DNA from: Micromonospora sp. CCTCC AA 2012012
Lineage (GTDB): Bacteria > Actinomycetota > Actinomycetes > Mycobacteriales > Micromonosporaceae
Direction of reading: 5' to 3'
DNA length: 64,000 bases
Assembly (NCBI RefSeq): GCF_040499845.1
Contig: NZ_CP159342.1
Span: 4,774,001 to 4,838,000 of the forward strand
Below the pieces are notes generated by a model that saw only the letters and a list, made by a program, of their open reading frames with translations, ran no database searches and had not been told where the DNA came from. Below are positions 51,357-61,725 of the stretch, piece after piece. The position numbers and the translations under genes were made by a program. The stretch's first letter is position 1, and each line of letters starts with the position of its first letter.

Positions 51357-51419
51357 GGCCGCCACCTTAACGAGTCTTCAGGCCGCCGTCACGCGGCCGC
51401 CGGCCGCCGACCGCCGGCG

Positions 51420-51725
51420 TCACTCGGGCTGGCCGCTGAGCACCAGCACCCGGGCGTGGATCTGGTTGCGCTGCTGGAGTGCCGCGCGCAGCGCCCGGTG
51501 CAGACCGTCCTCCAGATAGAGGCCGCCGTTCCACTGCACCACGTGCGGGAAGAGGTCGCCATAGAAGGTCGAGTCCTCGGCGAGGAGCTTGTCCAGCGCG
51601 AGTTCCCGCTTGGTGGTGATGAGCTGGTCCAGCCGCAGCGGTCGCGGCGGGATCTCCGCCCACTGCTTGAGCGTGAGGTTGTGCTCCGGGTAGGGACGTC
51701 CGTCCCGGACCGCTCTGAAGATCAC
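51420..51725 (-). CDS. Conserved actinobacterial protein, ParB-like N-terminal-type fold (unknown function)
   Basis: A 101-residue protein beginning MIFRAVRDGRPYPEHNLTLKQWAEIPPRPLRLDQLITTK, with the C-terminal YLEDGLHRALRAALQQRNQIHARVLVL. The motif DGLHR near the C-terminus is reminiscent of ParB/sulfiredoxin folds (which use DG-x-HR). I recall similar small proteins as widespread in actinobacteria without a function. GTG at 51725 follows GGGAGGG; a longer frame lacks coding character. Confidence 0.7.
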   Translation of the reverse strand: MIFRAVRDGRPYPEHNLTLKQWAEIPPRPLRLDQLITTKRELALDKLLAEDSTFYGDLFPHVVQWNGGLYLEDGLHRALRAALQQRNQIHARVLVLSGQPE

Positions 51726-51903
51726 GGCACGCTCCCTCCCCGTCGTCCGGCCGCACCGCGGCGTCCGGCCGGTGCCCGGCGGGGGGCCGCGCGGTGCGGC
51801 TGATGATGTCCGTGCCAGCCTAGCCGCCCCCGCCACACCGCGTTTTACTCCCTCATGTCGGTTTCGCTACCGCCCGTACCCGTAGCGGGCGGGACGAACC
51901 GCA

Positions 51904-52506
51904 TCAACTCCAGCGACCACGGCGGACCACCTCACCGACCGGTCGACGACCCCGGCGCAGCGACGGTGACCGGTGGTCGGGGGATCGGTAACCCACCGTC
52001 ACGGCGCCGATCGGCTGGTACTCCTCGGGCACCCCGAACGCCTCCCGGTACGCGTCGAGCCGCTGCGGCGGGATGCCGAAGAAGCACGCGCCCAGCCCCT
52101 CGTCCACGGCGGTGAGCAGCATCAGCAGGGCGGCGAACCCGGTGTCGACGAACCAGTACGGCACCGGCCAGCGCTCCGTCGCGCGGTCCGCCCACCCCTT
52201 GTCCGGCTCGGCGTACCGCTCCAGGTAGGCGGAGCGGTTGGCGTGCGGCACGACGATCAGCGGCGCCCGGCGCATGCCGGCCAGCCAGCGCTCCCGGCCG
52301 CCGCCGGCCGGGGTGGCCGCCGTCCAGAAGAGTTCCCGGTCGGCCGGCGTCTCCAGCACCAGGAACCCCCAGCCCTGCGCGAAGCCCGCCGAGGGCGCCC
52401 GGATGGCGTGCTCCAGCAGCCGCTCCACCACGTCGGGCGGGACCGGGCGGTCCGGGTCGTAGTTGCGCACCATCCGGCGCCGCCGGACCACCTCGGCGAA
52501 CTCCAC
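51904..52506 (-). CDS. Nitroreductase family protein
   Basis: A 200-residue FMN-dependent oxidoreductase. The N-terminal FMN motif is RRRRMVRNYDPDRPVP, the substrate/FMN loop is APSAGFAQGWGFLVLE, and GLGACFFGIP is the typical late motif. It reduces a nitro, quinone or related electron acceptor with NAD(P)H; the physiological substrate is unknown. The C-terminus is Arg-rich. It stands next to an aldose epimerase on the same strand. Confidence 0.9.
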   Translation of the reverse strand: MEFAEVVRRRRMVRNYDPDRPVPPDVVERLLEHAIRAPSAGFAQGWGFLVLETPADRELFWTAATPAGGGRERWLAGMRRAPLIVVPHANRSAYLERYAEPDKGWADRATERWPVPYWFVDTGFAALLMLLTAVDEGLGACFFGIPPQRLDAYREAFGVPEEYQPIGAVTVGYRSPDHRSPSLRRGRRPVGEVVRRGRWS

Positions 52507-52524
52507 TGCCGCTCCCCCGCCGCC

Positions 52525-53454
52525 TCAGACCCCGGGCCGGATGCCCCAGGCACCCCGCCAGGTCCGCCCCGGCTCCAGGGTGATCACGTCCCGACCGGAG
52601 CGGAACGCGTCGGCCGGGCAGGTCATCGGCTCGACGGCCACCGACCGCCGGTGCCGCTCGCCGCTCAGGGTGTCCCCGGTGAAGACCTGCCACCAGCCGA
52701 ACCCGCCGTCCGCCCAGACGTGCACGGCGGCGGAGTCGTCCGGCGCGGCGAGGGTCACCGTGGAGGTGCCGTCGGCGTCCGGCGTCACGTCGCCGAAGGC
52801 CACGTCGAGCACCGCGTCACCGATCGGGCGGGGCTCGGTGTAGTCGTACTCGGTGCCGGCGACGCCGGTGACGCCGACCGGCAGCAGCCGGCCGTCCAGC
52901 AGCACCCGGGACCGCCCCGGCACCCGCAGCGACACCTCGTCGACCGGGACGCCCGGCAGTTGCAGGTACGGGTGCACGGAGTAGCCGTACGGGCAGGGCT
53001 CGGCGCCGAGGTTGGTCACCTCGTGGGCGACCCGCAGCCCGTCGCGGCCCACGCTCCAGCGCGTCCGCAGCCGCAGCGGCCAGGGGTAGCCGGGGGTCGG
53101 CGGCAGTTCGTACCCGACGGTGACCGCGTCGTCCGTCTGCTCGACCAGGTGCCACCGCACCCAGTTGACCAGGCCGTGGATGGCGTTGCCCCGGGCCGGC
53201 TCGGTCAGGTCGAGCTGGTACGACCGCCCGCCGAAGGCGTACTGCCCGTCCCGGATCCGGTTCGGCCAGGGCGACAGCACGTGGCCGGCCGAGCCCGGGG
53301 AGAGTTCGTCCGCCCCGTACCCGTCGACGTAGTCCACCCCGTCGTGCCGGTACGACCGCAGCCCCCCGCCCACCTCGACGATGACGGCCTCGTGGCCGTC
53401 GGCGGCAATGGTCCACTGTGTCCCCGACGGGGGACGGGTTGCACCGTTCTCCAT
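52525..53454 (-). CDS. Aldose 1-epimerase family protein
   Basis: A 309-residue galactose-mutarotase-like protein. The catalytic His are in RGNAIHGLVNWVRW and GYSVHPYLQL, and the Glu in SVAVEPMTCPADAF. It probably interconverts anomers of a sugar. Start ATG at 53454 follows AAGG at a short distance; the frame is open upstream into the MFS gene. The gene after it on the same strand is the nitroreductase, with no obvious link. Confidence 0.88.
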   Translation of the reverse strand: MENGATRPPSGTQWTIAADGHEAVIVEVGGGLRSYRHDGVDYVDGYGADELSPGSAGHVLSPWPNRIRDGQYAFGGRSYQLDLTEPARGNAIHGLVNWVRWHLVEQTDDAVTVGYELPPTPGYPWPLRLRTRWSVGRDGLRVAHEVTNLGAEPCPYGYSVHPYLQLPGVPVDEVSLRVPGRSRVLLDGRLLPVGVTGVAGTEYDYTEPRPIGDAVLDVAFGDVTPDADGTSTVTLAAPDDSAAVHVWADGGFGWWQVFTGDTLSGERHRRSVAVEPMTCPADAFRSGRDVITLEPGRTWRGAWGIRPGV

Positions 53455-53464
53455 GCCGGGGACC

Positions 53465-54769
53465 TTAGTCCGTTCCGGGGCGGTCGGCGGGGGGCGTGGC
53501 GGCGGCGCGGTAGCGCAGCAGGGCCGGGAAGGCGACCACCAGCAGCACGGCCAGCGCGGCGGAGACGAGGCCACCGCCGACCCACGCCACGCCGGTGCCG
53601 AGGCCGGCCGCAGCCGCGCCGGCCCGCAGGTCACCCAGGCGCGGCCCGCCGGCGACCACGACCGTGTTGACCCCCTGGAGCCGGCCGCGCATCCGGTCCG
53701 GGGCGTAGACCAGCAGCATGGACTGCCGCAGCACGGCGCTGACCAGGTCGGCGGCCCCGGCGACGGCGAGCAGCGCGACCATCAGCCAGAGCCGGTGGGC
53801 CAGCCCGGCCGCGGCGATCGCCAACCCCCAGCAGACCACCGCCACCACCAGGGCGAGGCCCTGCCGGCGCAGCCGGCCGATCCAGCCGGAGGTGAGGCCG
53901 CCGACCATCGCGCCGATCGCGATCGCGCTGTAGAGCCAGCCCACCGCCGCGCCGCCACCGAACCGGCTCGCGGCGACCTCCGGGAAGAGCGCCCGCGGCA
54001 TCGCCAGGATCATCGCGATGAGGTCGATGGCGAACGACGAGAGCAGCACCGGGGTGGTGGCCAGGTAGCGGAACCCGTCGACCACGCCGCCGAGCCCGCC
54101 CCGGCGGACCTCACCCTCGGCGGGTGGCTCCGGGGGCATCGCGGGCAGCCGGAGGGTGGCCACCACCAGGCCGGTGAAGAGCAGCGCGTCCAACGCGTAC
54201 GCGATCGGCAGGCCGGGACCGGTGCCGAAGGCCGCGAAGATCAGGCCGGCGGCCAGCGGCCCGACCACGGAGGCGGCGGTGTAGGTGGTGTAGTTCAGCG
54301 TGCTCCCGGCCGGCACCAGCTCGGCCGGCAGCAGCCGGGGCAGGATCGCGGTGCGGGCCGGCGAGCTGATCGCGAAGGCGATCGAGTGCACCGTGACCAG
54401 CGCCAGCAGCAGCACCGGGCTGCCGCCGCCGATCAGCGCGTGCACCAGCAGCCCGGCCATCGAGGCCCAGAGCAGCGCCGAGCCGGCGAGCAGCACCCGC
54501 CGCCGGTCGCGGGCGTCGGCCACCGCGCCGCCCCACAACCCGAAGACCAGCAGGGGTACGAAGCCCGCCACCCCGAGCAGCCCGACCCAGAACGAGTCCC
54601 GCGTGAGGGCGTACATCTCCACCGGCACCGCCACGGCGGTGAACTGGAAGCCGAGCATGGCGATGGTGTTGCCGAGCCACATCCGCCGGAACGCGGGCAC
54701 CCGGAGCGGGCGCAGGTCGATCGCCCAGCGCCGCGCGTCGCGCGACCGGGCCTCGGTGAGCTTCGTCAC
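53465..54769 (-). CDS. MFS transporter (enterobactin-exporter-like family)
   Basis: A 434-residue transporter with 12 helices. Motif A-like sequence GGAVADARDRRRVLLAG follows helix two, and SPARTAILPRLLPAELVPAGSTLN is the family's central loop. Relatives (EntS-like, MFS_3) export siderophores or drugs; the substrate is unknown here. GTG at 54769 overlaps the pdxH stop codon (GTGA), so it is co-translated with pdxH. Confidence 0.9.
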   Translation of the reverse strand: MTKLTEARSRDARRWAIDLRPLRVPAFRRMWLGNTIAMLGFQFTAVAVPVEMYALTRDSFWVGLLGVAGFVPLLVFGLWGGAVADARDRRRVLLAGSALLWASMAGLLVHALIGGGSPVLLLALVTVHSIAFAISSPARTAILPRLLPAELVPAGSTLNYTTYTAASVVGPLAAGLIFAAFGTGPGLPIAYALDALLFTGLVVATLRLPAMPPEPPAEGEVRRGGLGGVVDGFRYLATTPVLLSSFAIDLIAMILAMPRALFPEVAASRFGGGAAVGWLYSAIAIGAMVGGLTSGWIGRLRRQGLALVVAVVCWGLAIAAAGLAHRLWLMVALLAVAGAADLVSAVLRQSMLLVYAPDRMRGRLQGVNTVVVAGGPRLGDLRAGAAAAGLGTGVAWVGGGLVSAALAVLLVVAFPALLRYRAAATPPADRPGTD

Positions 54770-55425
54770 GGCGCGAGCCGCTCGGTGACCCAGTCGCCCC
54801 CGTCGGTACGCCGGAACCGCAGCCGGTCGTGCAGCCGGCTCGCCCGCCCCTGCCAGAACTCCACCGTCTCGGGGCGCACCCGCAGCCCGCCCCAGTGCGG
54901 CGGCGCGGGCGGCTGCGCCACGTCGGCGAAGCGCTCCGTCACCGCCCGGTACGCCTCGTCGAGCACCGTCCGGTCCGGGATCACCCGAGACTGGTCGCTG
55001 GCCCACGCGCCGAGCTGGGAGCCGCGCGGCCGGCTGGCGAAGTACGCCTCGGTCTCCGCCCGGTCGACGCGCTCCACCCGCCCGGTGACCACCACCTGAC
55101 GCTGCATGGCGAACCAGGGGAAGACCAGGCTGGCCCACGGGTTGGCGGTCACGTCCGCGCCCTTGCGGGAGCCGTAGTTGGTGAAGAAGACGAAGCCGTC
55201 CGGGTCGTACCCCTTGAGCAGGACGGTCCGGCCGCTGGGGCGACCGGCGGCGTCGGCGGTGCCGACGATCATGGCGTTCGGCTCGGGGAGGGGGTGGGCC
55301 ACCGCGTCGGCGAACCAGCGGTCGAACTGGGTGTGCCAGTCGGCCGCCAGCTCGGCTTCCGAAAGGCCCAGGTCGGGGGCGTACTCGTTACGCATCCCCG
55401 CCGGGCGCACTGTGTCGCCGGTCAC
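54766..55425 (-). CDS. pdxH: Pyridoxamine 5'-phosphate oxidase
   Basis: A 219-residue FMN enzyme that oxidises pyridoxamine/pyridoxine phosphate to PLP. Motifs include GRTVLLKGYDPDGFVFFTNYGSRKGADV, SLVFPWFAMQRQVVVTGRVERV, SRPRGSQLGAWASDQSRVI and the C-terminal WGGLRVRPETVEFWQGRASRLHDRLRFRR with the substrate-binding Arg/His. GTG at 55425 has a GGGGAGAG site; ATG at 55395 is an alternative. Divergent from citrate synthase and coupled to an MFS gene. Confidence 0.94.
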   Translation of the reverse strand: MTGDTVRPAGMRNEYAPDLGLSEAELAADWHTQFDRWFADAVAHPLPEPNAMIVGTADAAGRPSGRTVLLKGYDPDGFVFFTNYGSRKGADVTANPWASLVFPWFAMQRQVVVTGRVERVDRAETEAYFASRPRGSQLGAWASDQSRVIPDRTVLDEAYRAVTERFADVAQPPAPPHWGGLRVRPETVEFWQGRASRLHDRLRFRRTDGGDWVTERLAP

Positions 55426-55667
55426 GTTCCGCTCTCCCCTCATCGGGCCTGGTACGTCCCCCGACGCTGGCCAGCCCCCACCGACCAGTCTGGCCGACCC
55501 GGCGGACGCGTCCAGCGGCGGGGATGTCGCGTGCAGCACAGTCGCACTGGGTCGCGCACTCGGTTACCCAGCAGGCAAGATGGCACGAACACATCCCTGA
55601 GGGTCGCCTAAGGTGTCGGGCCGGACGAGCCCGCTCGGGCGCACCGAGCCGGAAGCCAGGAGACGAC

Positions 55668-56774
55668 ATGTCCGACTTCAAACCGGGCCTGGAGGGCGTC
55701 GTAGCCTTCGAGACCGAGATCGCCGAACCGGACCGCGCGGGTGGCGCGCTGCGCTATCGCGGTGTCGACATCGAGGATCTGATCGGTCAGGTCTCCTTCG
55801 GCAACGTCTGGGCGCTGCTGGTCGACGGGCGGTTCGGCCCGGGCCTGCCGCCGGCCGAGCCGTTCCCGGTGCCGGTGCACTCCGGTGACATCCGGGTCGA
55901 CGTGCAGTCCGCCGTCGCCATGCTGGCCCCGTACTGGGGGCTCAGCCAGCTGCTCGACATCTCCGACGAGCAGGCCCGCGAGGACCTGGCCCGGGTGTCG
56001 GTCACCGCGCTCTCCTTCGTCGCCCAGTCCGCCCGCGGCCTCGGCCTGCCGGCGGTGCCGCAGAAGGAGATCGACAAGGCGGAGACGATCGTCGAGCGCT
56101 TCATGAAGCGCTGGCGGGGCGAGCCCGACCCGCGGCACGTCAAGGCCGTCGACGCGTACTTCATCTCGGCCGCCGAGCACGGCCTGAACGCCTCCACCTT
56201 CACCGCCCGGATCGTCGCCTCCACCGGCGCCGACGCCGCGGCCTGCATCTCGTCGGGCATCGGCGCCCTCTCCGGCCCGCTGCACGGCGGCGCCCCCTCC
56301 CGGGTGCTCACCATGCTGGAGGCCGTCGAGCGCAGCGGCGACGCCGAGGGGTACGTCAAGGGCGTCCTCGACCGCGGTGAGCGGCTGATGGGCTTCGGGC
56401 ACCGGGTCTACCGGGCCGAGGACCCGCGCGCCCGCGTGCTGCGCCGCACCGCCAAGGAGCTGGGCGCGCCCCGCTTCGAGATCGCCGAGGCGCTGGAGAA
56501 GGCCGCCCTGGCCGAGCTCCAGGCCCGCCGCCCGGACCGGGTGCTCGCCACCAACGTCGAGTTCTGGTCGGCCGTGGTGCTGGACTTCGCCGAGGTGCCG
56601 GCGCACATGTTCACCTCGATGTTCACCTGTGCCCGGATGGGCGGCTGGTCCGCGCACATCCTGGAGCAGAAGAAGCTCCAGCGGCTGGTCCGCCCGTCGG
56701 CCCGCTACGTCGGCCCGGGCACCCGCAAGCCGCAGCAGGTCGAGGGCTGGAACGCCATCCCGCACGGCGTCTGA
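55668..56774 (+). CDS. Citrate synthase (CitA/GltA2 type)
   Basis: A 368-residue citrate synthase. Catalytic His are in GPLHGGAPS and MGFGHRVYR. The enzyme condenses oxaloacetate and acetyl-CoA; a methylcitrate role is possible because short citrate synthases cannot be separated from methylcitrate synthases by eye. ATG at 55668 follows AGGAGACG. It is closed by a strong terminator. Confidence 0.93.
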   Translation: MSDFKPGLEGVVAFETEIAEPDRAGGALRYRGVDIEDLIGQVSFGNVWALLVDGRFGPGLPPAEPFPVPVHSGDIRVDVQSAVAMLAPYWGLSQLLDISDEQAREDLARVSVTALSFVAQSARGLGLPAVPQKEIDKAETIVERFMKRWRGEPDPRHVKAVDAYFISAAEHGLNASTFTARIVASTGADAAACISSGIGALSGPLHGGAPSRVLTMLEAVERSGDAEGYVKGVLDRGERLMGFGHRVYRAEDPRARVLRRTAKELGAPRFEIAEALEKAALAELQARRPDRVLATNVEFWSAVVLDFAEVPAHMFTSMFTCARMGGWSAHILEQKKLQRLVRPSARYVGPGTRKPQQVEGWNAIPHGV

Positions 56775-56791
56775 TCCCGTACGACCCGCCG

Positions 56792-56819
56792 AGGGCCCCG
56801 TCCGCGCGGACGGGGCCCT
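56792..56819. terminator. Hairpin terminator of citrate synthase
   Basis: AGGGCCCCGTCCG (56792-56804) pairs perfectly with CGGACGGGGCCCT (56807-56819), followed by TCG. Confidence 0.8.
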
Positions 56820-56978
56820 TCGCTGTGGCGCACGACTCAGCGCCGGAGGTGGGACCACCGGCCCGGCCGGGGTGTCCGGGTGCGAGGATGAAGGCCGGCA
56901 GTGTCGCCGGACCGGGCTCGGATCCCGGCCGCGCCGTGTGCCTCGCGCACGCGTCCGCCGTCGGTCCGCGCCCGCTGA

Positions 56979-58145
<1,167 letters not shown>

Positions 58146-58153
58146 CCGTCCGT

Positions 58154-58195
58154 CACGGTGGGTGGCCGGCGACCCTTCGTCGGCCACCCACCGTG
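58154..58195. terminator. Hairpin terminator of serC
   Basis: CACGGTGGGTGGCCG (58154-58168) pairs perfectly over 15 bp with the arm at 58181-58195; the loop is 12 nt. Confidence 0.8.
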
Positions 58196-58332
58196 ATCAT
58201 CGCCGCAGCTCAGTCACGACATGCGGGGTGTCGCATCCCCCACCTTCGGGTAGATGAGCGTACGGTGGTCCGAGACGCCCGGGTGGCCGGCTCGTGGCGT
58301 GACGGCCAGCGAAGCGGGACGGAGGCAACGCC

Positions 58333-59409
58333 ATGCGCCCAGTACGCTTCGTCGCCCTCTCCGAGGACGGCCAGGCTCTGGTGCTCGCCGACGAGGTCGG
58401 GCGCCTGCTCGCCCTCCCCATCGACGAACGGATCGCCTCGGCCCTGCACGCCGAGCCGGGCGCGCCGCCGCTCGCGGTGGTGCCGAGTGCCGCCGACCTG
58501 ACGCCGTCGCTCTCCCCCCGGGACATCCAGGCCCGGATCCGTTCCGGCGAGTCCGCCGAGGACGTCGCCCGGATCGCCGGCGTGCCGGTCGACCGGGTGC
58601 TGCGCTACGCGGGCCCGGTGCTCCAGGAGCGGGCCATGCTCGCCCAGCACGCACGGCGCACCCGGCTCAAGGGCGCGGAGAAGCCGACCCCGCTGGCCGA
58701 GGTGGTCAACGGCCGGCTGGCCCAGCACGGGATCGACACCGAGAAGATCTCCTGGGACGCCTACCGCCGCGACGACGGCACCTGGCGGATCGTCGCGACC
58801 TGGCCGTCCGGCAAGGCCACCGCGCAGGCGGTCTGGGACCTCGACAAGCTCCGGCAGAACGTCACCCCGCACGACGACATGGCGCAATACCTCTGCGCCG
58901 AGCGGCCCACGCCGATCCTCGGCCAGGAGCCGGCACCCGAGCGGGGCGGCCACGCGCTGCCCGGCCCGTCGCGCGGCGAGCCGAGCCGGGGCGGGCACGG
59001 CCTGCCCTCGGCGGGCGAGCACGCGCGACCCGGGCGGGACCCGATCCGGGCCGGCCGGGACGCCCTGCTCGCCTCGCTGGACCGGCCGCTGGGCTCCTCC
59101 TCCGGCCGTGGGCTCGACCCGCGTTCCCCGGCCGCGCAGGACGCGCCCCGCCAGCGGGCGGTCGGCGGTGGCGCGGCGGCACTGCTCGGCGGCGGTCAGG
59201 GCTCGGCCTTCGACGACGACTCGGACGCACCGAAGGAGGTCCCCGCCGTGCCGTCGCTCGCCGTGCTCCGGCCGCGCCGGACGGGCCAGGCGGCGGCCGC
59301 AGCCGGCGGCAGCGAGGCGACCGACGCGGCGGGCAAGCCCCGCAAGCGGCTGCCGAGCTGGGACGACGTCCTCTTCGGCAGCGGCCCGGCGGCCCGCGAG
59401 TCCTCCTGA
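58333..59409 (+). CDS. sepH: Septation protein SepH
   Basis: A 358-residue cell-division protein. The N-terminal DUF3071 domain (about 1-175) includes RFVALSEDGQALVLADEVGRLLALPID and the helix-turn-helix-like SPRDIQARIRSGESAEDVARIAGVPVDRVLRYAGPV. A long disordered linker follows, ending in the conserved C-terminal motif RKRLPSWDDVLFGS. In Streptomyces and mycobacteria SepH binds FtsZ and promotes filament assembly. Start ATG has a GGAGG site. Confidence 0.95.
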   Translation: MRPVRFVALSEDGQALVLADEVGRLLALPIDERIASALHAEPGAPPLAVVPSAADLTPSLSPRDIQARIRSGESAEDVARIAGVPVDRVLRYAGPVLQERAMLAQHARRTRLKGAEKPTPLAEVVNGRLAQHGIDTEKISWDAYRRDDGTWRIVATWPSGKATAQAVWDLDKLRQNVTPHDDMAQYLCAERPTPILGQEPAPERGGHALPGPSRGEPSRGGHGLPSAGEHARPGRDPIRAGRDALLASLDRPLGSSSGRGLDPRSPAAQDAPRQRAVGGGAAALLGGGQGSAFDDDSDAPKEVPAVPSLAVLRPRRTGQAAAAAGGSEATDAAGKPRKRLPSWDDVLFGSGPAARESS

Positions 59410-59470
59410 CCCAGCGGTCCACCCTGGTCGACACAAGGCACTCGAAGTGCCCGCGTGCCAGGGTGGAGCC

Positions 59471-60457
59471 ATGGAGTACACGAACCTGGGACGCACCGGT
59501 CTGTCGGTGAGCCGGCTCTGCCTCGGCACCATGAACTTCGGTCCGCAGGCGAACGAGTCGGACAGCTTCGCCATCATGGACCGGGCGCTGGAACACGGGA
59601 TCAACTTCTTCGACACCGCGAACGTCTACGGCTGGCAGCTCGGTGAGGGCGTCACCGAGCAGATCATCGGCCGCTGGCTCGCCCAGGGCGGCGGTCGCCG
59701 CGACAAGGTCGTCCTGGCCACGAAGGTCTACGGCAAGATGGGCGACTGGCCCAACGACCAGGGCCTGAGCGCCCGGCACATCATCCGGGCCTGCGAGGAG
59801 TCGCTGCGTCGCCTCCAGACCGACACCATCGACCTCTACCAGATGCACCACATCTCCCGGGCCACCCCGTGGGAGGAGATCTGGCAGGCGATGGAGACCC
59901 TGGTCGCCCAGGGCAAGGTCCTCTATGTCGGGTCGTCCAACTTCGCCGGTTGGCACATCGCGCAGGCGCAGGCGGCGGCGGGCCGGCGCAACTTCCTCGG
60001 GCTCGTCTCCGAGCAGTGCATCTACAACCTGATGACCCGGCACGTCGAGCTGGAGGTGGTCCCGGCCGCCCAGCACTTCGGCGTGGGCATCATCCCCTGG
60101 TCGCCGTTGCACGGCGGGCTGCTCGCCGGGGTGCTGCGCAAGATGGCCGAGGGCGGCGCGGCGCGCGGCACCACCGGCCGCGCCGCCGACTCGCTCGCCG
60201 AGCACCGGCCCACCATCGAGGCGTACGAGAAGCTCTGCGCGGACCTCGGCCACGACCCGGCCGATCTGGCGTTGGGCTGGCTGCTCTCCCGGCCCGGGGT
60301 GACCGCCCCGATCGTCGGCCCGCGCACCGTCGACCAGCTCGACCGTAACCTGGGCGCGCTGGAGGTGGAGCTGGACGAGGCGACGCTGAAGCGGCTGGAC
60401 GAGCTCTTCCCGCCGGTCGGCAGGGGCGGCCCGGGCCCGGAGGCCTGGGCCTGGTGA
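59471..60457 (+). CDS. Aldo/keto reductase
   Basis: A 328-residue NADPH-dependent oxidoreductase with a TIM barrel. Catalytic tetrad: Asp in FFDTANVYG with Tyr, Lys in LATKVYG, and His in YQMHHISR. The NADP-binding C-terminal part contains VTAPIVGPRTVDQLDRNL. It belongs to the tas/YajO-like (AKR) group; the substrate is unknown. GTGGAGCC lies directly before the ATG. Confidence 0.92.
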   Translation: MEYTNLGRTGLSVSRLCLGTMNFGPQANESDSFAIMDRALEHGINFFDTANVYGWQLGEGVTEQIIGRWLAQGGGRRDKVVLATKVYGKMGDWPNDQGLSARHIIRACEESLRRLQTDTIDLYQMHHISRATPWEEIWQAMETLVAQGKVLYVGSSNFAGWHIAQAQAAAGRRNFLGLVSEQCIYNLMTRHVELEVVPAAQHFGVGIIPWSPLHGGLLAGVLRKMAEGGAARGTTGRAADSLAEHRPTIEAYEKLCADLGHDPADLALGWLLSRPGVTAPIVGPRTVDQLDRNLGALEVELDEATLKRLDELFPPVGRGGPGPEAWAW

Positions 60458-60466
60458 CGCCCCGCT

Positions 60467-60492
60467 CCGGCCCGGGTCCCCGCCCGGGCCGG
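60467..60492. terminator. Bidirectional hairpin terminator
   Basis: CCGGCCCGGG (60467-60476) pairs perfectly with CCCGGGCCGG (60483-60492), between the convergent aldo/keto reductase and thpR genes. Confidence 0.65.
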
Positions 60493-60506
60493 CCGGCGGG
60501 TCGGGG

Positions 60507-61085
60507 TCAGATCGGCCAGGCCGCGAGGCGGTCGTAGGTGGGACGGGGGCCCTGGTGGCTGCGGACCAGCACCAGCTCGTTCGCCGGCCACTCCGGCCCG
60601 AGGTAGCCGTGCAGGGCCTCCCGGTCGGCGAGCACGTCGGCCCGGTCGATCCGGTCACCGGGCCGGGCGATGGTCAGGTGCGCCCGGAACGGTTTCTCGT
60701 CGTGCGGCAGCCGCCCCCGGCGCAGCCCGAACCGGACCAGCCGGGCCAGCACCGCCAGCGCCTCGACGTCACCCCGGACGTCCACCCAGAGCACGGTGAA
60801 CCGGCCCCGGCCGAAGCTCCCCCCGCCGCCCAGGCGCAGTCGCGGTGAGCTGGCCCGACCCTCCCGGAAGGTCTGAGCGGCCAGGCCGAGCGCACTCTCC
60901 ACGTCGACCAGCCGGCTCTCCTCGACCTCGCCGAGAAAGGCGAGGGTGAGGTGGGCGTTGACGGGATCGGCGAGCCGGACGTTGGTGCCGGCGTCGGCCG
61001 CCGCGCCGACCCGGAGCCGGGCCACCTCGGCGGTCAGGTCGTCGACCGCGGCCGACGGCGGATACACGGCGACGAAGAGGCGCAC
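60507..61085 (-). CDS. thpR: RNA 2',3'-cyclic phosphodiesterase
   Basis: A 192-residue 2H phosphoesterase. The two catalytic motifs are NAHLTLAFLG (His45) and RAHLTIARP (His136). It opens 2',3'-cyclic phosphate RNA ends and can ligate 2'-5' RNA in vitro. Length is normal for ThpR/LigT. It follows a hypothetical membrane protein gene with 12 bp between them. Confidence 0.93.
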   Translation of the reverse strand: MRLFVAVYPPSAAVDDLTAEVARLRVGAAADAGTNVRLADPVNAHLTLAFLGEVEESRLVDVESALGLAAQTFREGRASSPRLRLGGGGSFGRGRFTVLWVDVRGDVEALAVLARLVRFGLRRGRLPHDEKPFRAHLTIARPGDRIDRADVLADREALHGYLGPEWPANELVLVRSHQGPRPTYDRLAAWPI

Positions 61086-61097
61086 GCGTACATCGTC

Positions 61098-61607
61098 TCA
61101 GTGGTGGCGTTGCCGGTGGCCGGCGCGGGCGGCGGGCAGGGTGAGCCCGGCGGTGTGCAGCAGCCCCTCGACCCGGAGCCGTTCGATCTCCCGGTCCACC
61201 CCGGTCAGTTCGGAGAGATGCTCGGGGATGCCCAGTGCCCGGCAGGCGGCCTGGAGGCGCTCGTCGTACGCGTCGATGACCGCGCCGTGCCAGACCACCG
61301 ACCGGTCGGACGCGGCGAGCCGGTGGCCGCCGAGGCGGCGCAGGTCCGTGGCGAGCTGCTCCAGCGGGCGCCGGTCGGGCCGGTCGAAGGCGGTGAGGTC
61401 GACGTCGCGGGTGAGGGCGTCGGCCTCGATCGCCCGGTCGAGGCGGGCGATGGTCCGTCGTTCCTGGCGTTGTTCCCGCCATTCGGCCCACCGGCAGGCG
61501 ACCCGGTCGATGATCTCGTCGGCACAGAAGAGCAGCGCGAAGGCGGCGGGCAGGCAGCAGACGGCGAGGATCGCCAACATCAGCAGCAGACCTCGTCCGA
61601 CTCCCAC
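61098..61607 (-). CDS. Hypothetical membrane protein
   Basis: A 169-residue protein. An N-terminal helix (residues 6-28, LLLMLAILAVCCLPAAFALLF) is followed by a charged helical region (about 35-165) with many Arg/Asp/Glu. GTG at 61607 has TAGCGT 6 nt upstream and no ribosome binding site, indicating a leaderless transcript, probably shared with thpR. I recognise no named family. Confidence 0.75.
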   Translation of the reverse strand: MGVGRGLLLMLAILAVCCLPAAFALLFCADEIIDRVACRWAEWREQRQERRTIARLDRAIEADALTRDVDLTAFDRPDRRPLEQLATDLRRLGGHRLAASDRSVVWHGAVIDAYDERLQAACRALGIPEHLSELTGVDREIERLRVEGLLHTAGLTLPAARAGHRQRHH

Positions 61608-61613
61608 GTATCG

Positions 61614-61619
61614 ACGCTA
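61614..61619 (-). promoter_or_regulatory. -10 hexamer of a leaderless operon
   Basis: TAGCGT on the minus strand lies 6 nt before the GTG at 61607. Confidence 0.5.
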
Positions 61620-61725
61620 AGGGTCCGCGTGACCGCCCGCCACCCGATTGCCGACATCCGCACACGGGAAGACCGGTCCCCCGAGCGGGAAACCGGTCTC
61701 CGTGACGCTGTCGAGGGCCCTGCGC